This document shows, piece by piece, positions 30,476 through 35,037 of a stretch of DNA of 35,037 bases. The stretch spans positions 1 to 35,037 of the forward strand of contig JBOGSA010000001.1 of NCBI GenBank assembly GCA_050749785.1. The letters are read 5' to 3'. The DNA is from JAGWGI01 sp050749785. GTDB taxonomy: Archaea > Micrarchaeota > Micrarchaeia > Micrarchaeales > CABMGC01. Under the pieces are notes generated by a model that ran no database searches, was not told the origin of the DNA, and saw only the letters and a list, made by a program, of their open reading frames with translations. Every line of letters begins with the position of its first letter. Position 1 is the first letter of the stretch. The translations under genes and the position numbers were made by a program.

Positions 30476-33400
30476 TTATGGGGGGCTCGACGTAAGCTGG
30501 GTCCATGTGCTGCCAGATGTATCATAAAGCCCCCCAGAAGTAAGGGTCCAACATGCGTTACCATAAATCCATGCATAGCAGGCTAGCGGATCGCCTATCG
30601 CAAAGCTCGGTGCAGCCTGTGCATACTGACTCCAGGAGGAAGAGTAGGTGTATAGACCTCCGCTTGTTAATACCCAGCATCCTGTGCCCACACCCCCATT
30701 GGAGGCTACAGAGCCGTAGCAAGCCGTTGGATCTCCCATGCCAAAGTTTGGAGGCTGCGCTGCAACATAGCTCCAACTAGAACCGCCGCCGGTGTGGTAG
30801 TAGCCTGACGATGTGACCATCACGCAATCCTGGCCTCCGCCGCTGCCAGTGGCCCAATCATAACAGCCCATGGTATCGCCGTCCTGGAAACCGGACGGTG
30901 GAGCGCTTGTGTAACTCCATGCACCATTGCTAGTGGATGTATAGTAGCCGCTGGTGGTAACCGCATAGCATGCTTGTGAGAATGTGGTTATCCAGCAACC
31001 CAATGGATCACCTGTTACAAAATTTGGAGGTGCAGAATCCATAAGTGTCCAACCAGAACCTGATGAGGAACTGCCCACGCTATCTTGGTAGTATGTTCCG
31101 GAGCTGGTTATAGTCCAGCATCCTTGTGCACCCCCACCGCTGGATGGGGCAATGTATGCATAACATGAAAGTGGATCCCCGTGGACGAAATTTGACGGTG
31201 TGGGAAGATAATTGGACCACGTTGAACCAGTGGTCGAAGAGGTCTGGGTTGATGTGAGCGCGAATATTGTAACGCCACATGTCCCACATGCCTCATATTG
31301 AGAACTAAGGGCTGGGTAGATAAACGGTGCTTGCAGGCCGTTCAAGCTTATTATCACGGTTCCAGACCCACCGTTGCCGCCGCCGTAGTTGGCACCTCCG
31401 CCTCCCCCTCCACCGCCTGTATTTGGACCGCCATTTGAACCGCCAGCAAAATAACCACCTGCCCCTCCGCCGCCCAGCCCGCCTGCACCCGCAGATCCTG
31501 CGCCGCTATTTGAGTTGCCTCCGCCCCCCCCTCCGGCATAATATGTTGCACTGCCAGAAATGATGCTAGATAGTCCATTTCCTCCAGGGCCGCCGTTGCC
31601 TACACCATTGTAATATCCTGTGCCACCAATTGCGCCAGCTCCTCCACCACCGCCTCCTGAACGAATGTCTGAGCTTGTGCCTCCTGTGTTGCCCTGCCCA
31701 GAAGTTCCGGCACATCCTGCGCCGCCACCGTTGGCAGCTCCGCCACCTGAACCGCCTGTAGAACATCCCGTAGCTCCTGAACCACCGCCTCCACCAACAG
31801 CGGTTATACTGCTAAAGATGCTGCTCGAACCCTGCGCACCGTTGCCGCCGGCGGATCCGCCTCCTGAACCGCCTGCGCCGACAGTGACAGTGTATGACTG
31901 TGAGTTGATTGTGAAGAGGGGATAGTATAAGTAACCACCTGCCCCTCCGCCTCCAGCCGCTGAAGTTCCTCCGCCTCCACCGCCACCTGCAACAACAAGG
32001 ACTGCGGCATTACAACTGGTGCCGGAATATGTGAATGTCCCACTGGAGGTGAATGTGTGTATCTCATTCCCGCCAACATAAGTCACAGTTCCACCAGTTG
32101 CTGAGTTTCCGAATGTGCCAGTGCATAGTACTGTGGTGGTTGTGGTGCTTGTAGTAGTTGATGTGGTTGATGATGTTGTGGATGTGGTGGTTGTAGAAGC
32201 GAAATCAGCTGTCTCGGTTATCGGATTGTTGAAACTTATCGAAGGTGCCGTGTTTGAACCGGAGTAGCTGCCAGTTCCTGAACCTGCCCATGTCGAGAAG
32301 GTGTATCCGCCATTTGCTGATTCACCTAGAGTTGTTGATGTTCCTGTGAGATACCATAGTGTGTTGCATGGCGTTCCGGTGCAAGTCGGCGTTTCGGAAA
32401 GTGACCCTCCTGCTGATGGACTTGCTGATATTATTAGTTGGTAAACTGTGTTGTATGTTGCTGAAAGTGTGCAGTTTGCATTGAGTATTACGGTGCCTGA
32501 CTGTGATGAGGTTCCGCAACCTGATGATGAGCTGTAGATGTACTGTATTCCTGCGCCTCCAGATACTGCGGATGCAAATGAATAGCTGTGCGAACTTCCG
32601 ATTACGTAGCATGCTTGCTGTGATCCGCCGTATTGTGTTCCGTCAATTGTTATGACTCCGGATGCGGATGATGCCGAACCAAAACTAAATGAGAAGCACA
32701 CACCCTGAACGAAATCTATTACAGTGTTTGAAGATGCATTTGCGTATGATGCAGTCACAAGAACGTTGCCTGGCTGAGTTGAATAGATGTATGTCACCGC
32801 GTTTCCGCTCCCGTCCGTGGTCTGTTGGATTGGCGAGATGACCGCATTAACCGAGTTGGATGTGAAGTTAACAGTTGCACCAGACAGAGGCGTTCCAAGC
32901 AGTTTTACGTTCGCTGTGAGTTTGTCTTGTGATGATGCGAATGCAATTTGGGTCGAGTTCTGTGCCGTAATGATAACGTTCAAGGTTGTTGGCGAGAGAA
33001 GAGGTGATGCATGCGTCGTGAATCCGCCTGGAAAGTTCTGTCTCTGATTCGTGCTGCAGATCATCACGTTTCCTCCTGGGCATGGTATGTAGCTTACTAT
33101 GAATGTTCCTGATGCAAGAGCACTCTGCGATATTGCCGGAGTTATTGTTGCGTTACAGATCAATGACCCTCCTGGAAGAACCAGGTACGGCCTGCATGTT
33201 CCTTGTATCGGAGCGATGCCGGTTATGTTTACTGTGATTTTCGGGCTGATTATTGTATACTGATTAGTGTTGGTCAGAAGCATTGCCATCTTTGATAGAA
33301 GCGAATTAGATCCGAGTATCAGGTCTTGGCAGTGCGGGCCTGATTGGAATGAACATGATGACTGTATCACATTTGCTGGCGCGAAGACGAAGAGATAGAG

Positions 33401-33487
33401 GGCTGCGACGACAACCGCTGCGATAAGGAAAGCCCAGCCATAGGTTAGGAGGTATTCTACTGCTGATTGAAGCTTGAGATTACCCAT
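30476..33487 (-). CDS. Large pilin-like surface protein with Big-1-like, Gly-rich and Cys-repeat domains, 1003 aa
   Basis: MGNLKLQSAVEYLLTYGWAF is a class III signal peptide: cleavage before Q7 leaves Glu at +5. After the hydrophobic helix comes a Cys-containing domain (about 45-150), a Big-1-like Ig domain (about 165-262), an InlB-like repeat (about 350-428, PSAGGSLSETP with FSTWAG), a Thr/Ser linker (430-452), a Gly-rich domain (about 500-710, with SYTVTVGAGGSGGG) and five C-terminal repeats (about 756-995). Each repeat has a W, PxxF, GD and two Cys-centred strands (GDPxxCY, CWxxTSGGxY). A sixth repeat stops after TWTQLTSSPP. ATG 33487 fits the TATA at 33514-33524. It is probably an adhesin or appendage tip protein. 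Confidence 0.8.
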   Translation of the reverse strand: MGNLKLQSAVEYLLTYGWAFLIAAVVVAALYLFVFAPANVIQSSCSFQSGPHCQDLILGSNSLLSKMAMLLTNTNQYTIISPKITVNITGIAPIQGTCRPYLVLPGGSLICNATITPAISQSALASGTFIVSYIPCPGGNVMICSTNQRQNFPGGFTTHASPLLSPTTLNVIITAQNSTQIAFASSQDKLTANVKLLGTPLSGATVNFTSNSVNAVISPIQQTTDGSGNAVTYIYSTQPGNVLVTASYANASSNTVIDFVQGVCFSFSFGSASSASGVITIDGTQYGGSQQACYVIGSSHSYSFASAVSGGAGIQYIYSSSSGCGTSSQSGTVILNANCTLSATYNTVYQLIISASPSAGGSLSETPTCTGTPCNTLWYLTGTSTTLGESANGGYTFSTWAGSGTGSYSGSNTAPSISFNNPITETADFASTTTTSTTSSTTSTTTSTTTTTVLCTGTFGNSATGGTVTYVGGNEIHTFTSSGTFTYSGTSCNAAVLVVAGGGGGGGTSAAGGGGAGGYLYYPLFTINSQSYTVTVGAGGSGGGSAGGNGAQGSSSIFSSITAVGGGGGSGATGCSTGGSGGGAANGGGAGCAGTSGQGNTGGTSSDIRSGGGGGGAGAIGGTGYYNGVGNGGPGGNGLSSIISGSATYYAGGGGGGNSNSGAGSAGAGGLGGGGAGGYFAGGSNGGPNTGGGGGGGGANYGGGNGGSGTVIISLNGLQAPFIYPALSSQYEACGTCGVTIFALTSTQTSSTTGSTWSNYLPTPSNFVHGDPLSCYAYIAPSSGGGAQGCWTITSSGTYYQDSVGSSSSGSGWTLMDSAPPNFVTGDPLGCWITTFSQACYAVTTSGYYTSTSNGAWSYTSAPPSGFQDGDTMGCYDWATGSGGGQDCVMVTSSGYYHTGGGSSWSYVAAQPPNFGMGDPTACYGSVASNGGVGTGCWVLTSGGLYTYSSSWSQYAQAAPSFAIGDPLACYAWIYGNACWTLTSGGLYDTSGSTWTQLTSSPP
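30479..31222 (-). repeat. Five tandem Cys-containing repeats encoded in the surface protein
   Basis: Units of about 41-57 codons each encode the pattern W-x(6-8)-P-x-x-F-x-x-GD-x-x-x-C-(Y/W), then C-x-x-x-TS-x-G-x-Y. The fourth and fifth units share CWxLTSGGLY. The sixth is cut after its first strand by the stop codon, suggesting that copy number changes by recombination. Confidence 0.75.
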
Positions 33488-33569
33488 CCTATCGCTATTA
33501 TGTAAGACAGAGAGATATTTAAACGATGCGGATTGCAGATGTTCTGCCGAAAACATTTTTGTTCTTTAT

Positions 33570-33591
33570 TAATGAACAATATTGTTCATTA
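33570..33591. promoter_or_regulatory. Perfect 22-bp palindrome upstream of the DUF4143 ATPase gene
   Basis: The 22 bases from 33570 to 33591 equal their own reverse complement (half-site taatgaacaat). The palindrome lies 11 bp before the TATA box at 33602-33610 and between the two divergent genes. It is a likely binding site for a dimeric regulator of one or both. Confidence 0.6.
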
Positions 33592-33601
33592 GTAATGCAT
33601 A

Positions 33602-33610
33602 GATTTAAAT
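33602..33610 (+). promoter_or_regulatory. TATA box of the DUF4143 ATPase gene
   Basis: The sequence gatttaaat is centred 27 nt before ATG 33633, so the message should be leaderless. Confidence 0.6.
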
Positions 33611-33632
33611 GCCTTATTATCCATAATTAATC

Positions 33633-34862
33633 ATGATATTAAAAGAATCATTGTGCGAAGTTGTAAAATCACAAAGGGCAGAGCTGGAATCCGCAGGCTA
33701 CGGCATTGAACGCGAGCGCCTGAAAAGCGTGAATCTCAGGCCCCCATACGCCTTGATTATATCGGGAGTCAGGAGATGTGGAAAGAGCACGCTACTACGG
33801 CAGTTGTTGGAGATGTTACCAAACTTCTACTATCTCAATTTTGAGGACACTCGGCTTGCAGGGTTCGAAACGTCGGATTTCGAAAAACTGGATGAGATTT
33901 TTAAAAGTGTATGTGGTACGGCTAAATTCTATCTTTTTGATGAAATACAGAACATAGAGGGATGGGAGCTTTTTGTGAGATCAAGGTTAGATCAGCAAAA
34001 AAAGTTCATAATCACCGGGTCAAATGCGTCACTTTTGAGTAAAGAACTTGGCACTCGCCTGACGGGCAGGCATCTGAACATAGAGCTTTTCCCTTTCTCC
34101 TTCGGTGAGGCACTAAAATTCAAAAAGGACAAAGCAAACAAAAAAACTTTTGGAGATTACTTAAAAAGTGGGGGATTCCCACAGTACCTAAAATATAAAA
34201 ATGATGATATACTTAGGGAATTGTTCACAGATATAATCCAAAGGGACATCGTTGCAAGATACAATATACGAGATTCACGGACATTAAATGAAATGGCCCT
34301 TTACCTGTTGACTAATGTGGGGAAGGAGTTTTCGTACACGGGCCTTAAGAAAATGTTCAACTTAGGCTCTACAAATACTGCAATATCATTCGTTTCCTAT
34401 TTTGAGGATAGCTACCTGCTTTTTACTGTACCACAATTCGATTACTCAATAAAAAAACAGTTGATAAATCCGAAAAAGATCTACTCAATCGACAATGGGA
34501 TGTCCGCTGTTAATTCCGTTTCATACTCCAAGGACAAAGGGAGGATGCTCGAAAATATCGTTTTCCTCAATTTGAGAAAAAGTCATGGCAAAATATTTTA
34601 TTTTAAAGGGAAACACGAATGCGATTTTCTGATAAAGAAAGGTAATAACATCGAGGCGGCAATCCAAGTATCCTATGCGCTAACCGAAGATAACAAGGAC
34701 AGAGAGTTTGAAGGATTAATAGAAGCGTTAGATAAATTCAAGCTAGATGAGGGGCTTATACTTACTTATGACCAAGAGGATGATTTTTCTATCAGAGGGA
34801 AGAGGATAATAGTTAGGCCTGCTTGGAAATGGGCCGTGGAAACAGGTAAAAAACAGGATTAG
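33633..34862 (+). CDS. AAA_14/DUF4143 family ATPase, 409 aa
   Basis: Walker A GVRRCGKST (45-53) and Walker B FYLFDEIQ (99-106) are followed by the sensor strand IITGSNASLLSKELGTRLTG and the segment ELFPFSFGEAL, all typical of archaeal AAA_14 ATPases. The C-terminal DUF4143 domain has a winged helix (SYTGLKKMFNLGSTNTAISF) and a nuclease-like fold segment (ENIVFLNLRK, then HECDFLIKKG with an E-x-D-x-x-x-K pattern). Such proteins are numerous in archaea, vary between strains, and may be selfish or defence-related; their function is unknown. A leaderless start is set by the TATA at 33602-33610. It converges on the nth gene with 2 bp between stop codons. Confidence 0.88.
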   Translation: MILKESLCEVVKSQRAELESAGYGIERERLKSVNLRPPYALIISGVRRCGKSTLLRQLLEMLPNFYYLNFEDTRLAGFETSDFEKLDEIFKSVCGTAKFYLFDEIQNIEGWELFVRSRLDQQKKFIITGSNASLLSKELGTRLTGRHLNIELFPFSFGEALKFKKDKANKKTFGDYLKSGGFPQYLKYKNDDILRELFTDIIQRDIVARYNIRDSRTLNEMALYLLTNVGKEFSYTGLKKMFNLGSTNTAISFVSYFEDSYLLFTVPQFDYSIKKQLINPKKIYSIDNGMSAVNSVSYSKDKGRMLENIVFLNLRKSHGKIFYFKGKHECDFLIKKGNNIEAAIQVSYALTEDNKDREFEGLIEALDKFKLDEGLILTYDQEDDFSIRGKRIIVRPAWKWAVETGKKQD

Positions 34863-34864
34863 GA

Positions 34865-35037
34865 TTATAGGCTTTTTGTCACACCATTCCTTGGGCAAAG
34901 TTTGTCGAGAATGCATTTGCTACAAATCGGAACTTGCGACTGGCAGATCTTCTTCCCATGCGCCTTGAGAATGTAGGCAAAGTTCTTCCAGTACTTCTTG
35001 TCGACTATTTTCATAAGGTCTTGCTCTATTTTGTCCG
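34865..35037 (-). CDS. nth: Endonuclease III, C-terminal fragment (gene runs off the window)
   Basis: The last 57 codons are visible. They read KYWKNFAYILKAHGKKICQS and then a C-x6-C-x2-C-x5-C cluster (CQSQVPICSKC then ILDKLC), the [4Fe-4S] site at the end of endonuclease III family base-excision repair enzymes, after the HG motif that precedes it. Endonuclease III removes oxidised pyrimidines and cuts the strand at the resulting site. The 5' part with the catalytic Lys and Asp lies beyond the window end. MutY or another HhH-GPD relative cannot be fully excluded from the tail alone. Confidence 0.85.
   Translation of the reverse strand, partial: DKIEQDLMKIVDKKYWKNFAYILKAHGKKICQSQVPICSKCILDKLCPRNGVTKSL

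Noticed and set aside
30476..30500. Possible frameshift at the G/C run ending the surface protein
   Set aside because: Neighbouring frames end within about ten codons and do not continue the repeat pattern, so the stop appears genuine.
31620..31925. Plus-strand Pro-rich ORF
   Set aside because: It is antisense to the Gly-rich domain; GGN codons reversed become CCN (Pro).
1..35037. CRISPR arrays, tRNA and rRNA genes
   Set aside because: No regularly spaced repeats, no T-loop or anticodon-arm pattern and no rRNA segments were seen by eye; a covariance-model search could still find a divergent or intron-containing tRNA.

Overview
The window looks like a chromosomal segment of a small-genome archaeon, most likely DPANN and close to Micrarchaeota. 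The grounds are AT-rich TATA boxes about 26 nt upstream of start codons (mostly leaderless transcripts), two surface proteins with archaeal class III (pilin-like) signal peptides of the QSAMEYLMTYGWAFL type, a tricorn-interacting-factor M1 aminopeptidase, EF-1A/SelB-like domain proteins, a P1/L12-like protein and COG1361-type surface proteins. The lineage is inferred from protein style only; no rRNA or tRNA was found.

Layout. 1-3500: a cluster of small plus-strand genes. It holds a tandem P1/L12-like protein with a disturbed 5' end, a 44-aa protein with 11 cysteines (metallothionein-like), a gene split by an apparent 1-nt deletion, a 55-aa Cys/His zinc-finger protein, and a DUF6879 protein (a family best known from Actinobacteria) bracketed by 27-bp imperfect direct repeats. 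3500-7434: a pilin-like Thr-rich surface protein and an EF-like domain protein sharing one divergent TATA box, small membrane proteins, and a SelB-like protein without a GTPase P-loop. 7435-14700: the M1 aminopeptidase, two paralogous multi-membrane-span GT-C-type glycosyltransferases in one operon, a membrane PLD-like protein and a VIT1/CCC1 metal transporter. 14700-15830: an AT-rich islet with a winged-helix protein and a SAM-methyltransferase-like protein. 15868-19992: a PadR regulator, DrrA-like ATPase, ABC-2 permease and COG1361 surface protein operon with an inverted repeat at the presumed start of transcription. 20048-22407: an SsuB/TauB-like ATPase and a duplicated permease (COG4986 type), with no binding protein.

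22502-27160 is the most striking part. A radical SAM enzyme carries a complete 369-aa LAGLIDADG intein inserted exactly before the third cysteine of its CxxxCxxC iron-sulfur motif. A NodU/TobZ-type carbamoyltransferase follows directly. 27152-30301: a COG1361-like membrane protein, agmatinase/arginase-family enzyme, and an AbiEi/AbiEii toxin-antitoxin pair with an inverted repeat over its promoter. 30476-33487: a 1003-aa pilin-like surface protein with a Big-1-like domain, Thr linker, Gly-rich domain and five Cys-containing C-terminal repeats. 33633-35037: an AAA/DUF4143 ATPase behind a perfect 22-bp palindrome, and the 3' end of an endonuclease III gene.

The genes do not form one pathway. 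The recurring themes are cell-surface assembly (pilin-like proteins, glycosyltransferases, COG1361 proteins, exporter), small metal-binding proteins, and accessory or defence genes (AbiE, DUF4143 ATPase, DUF6879, intein).
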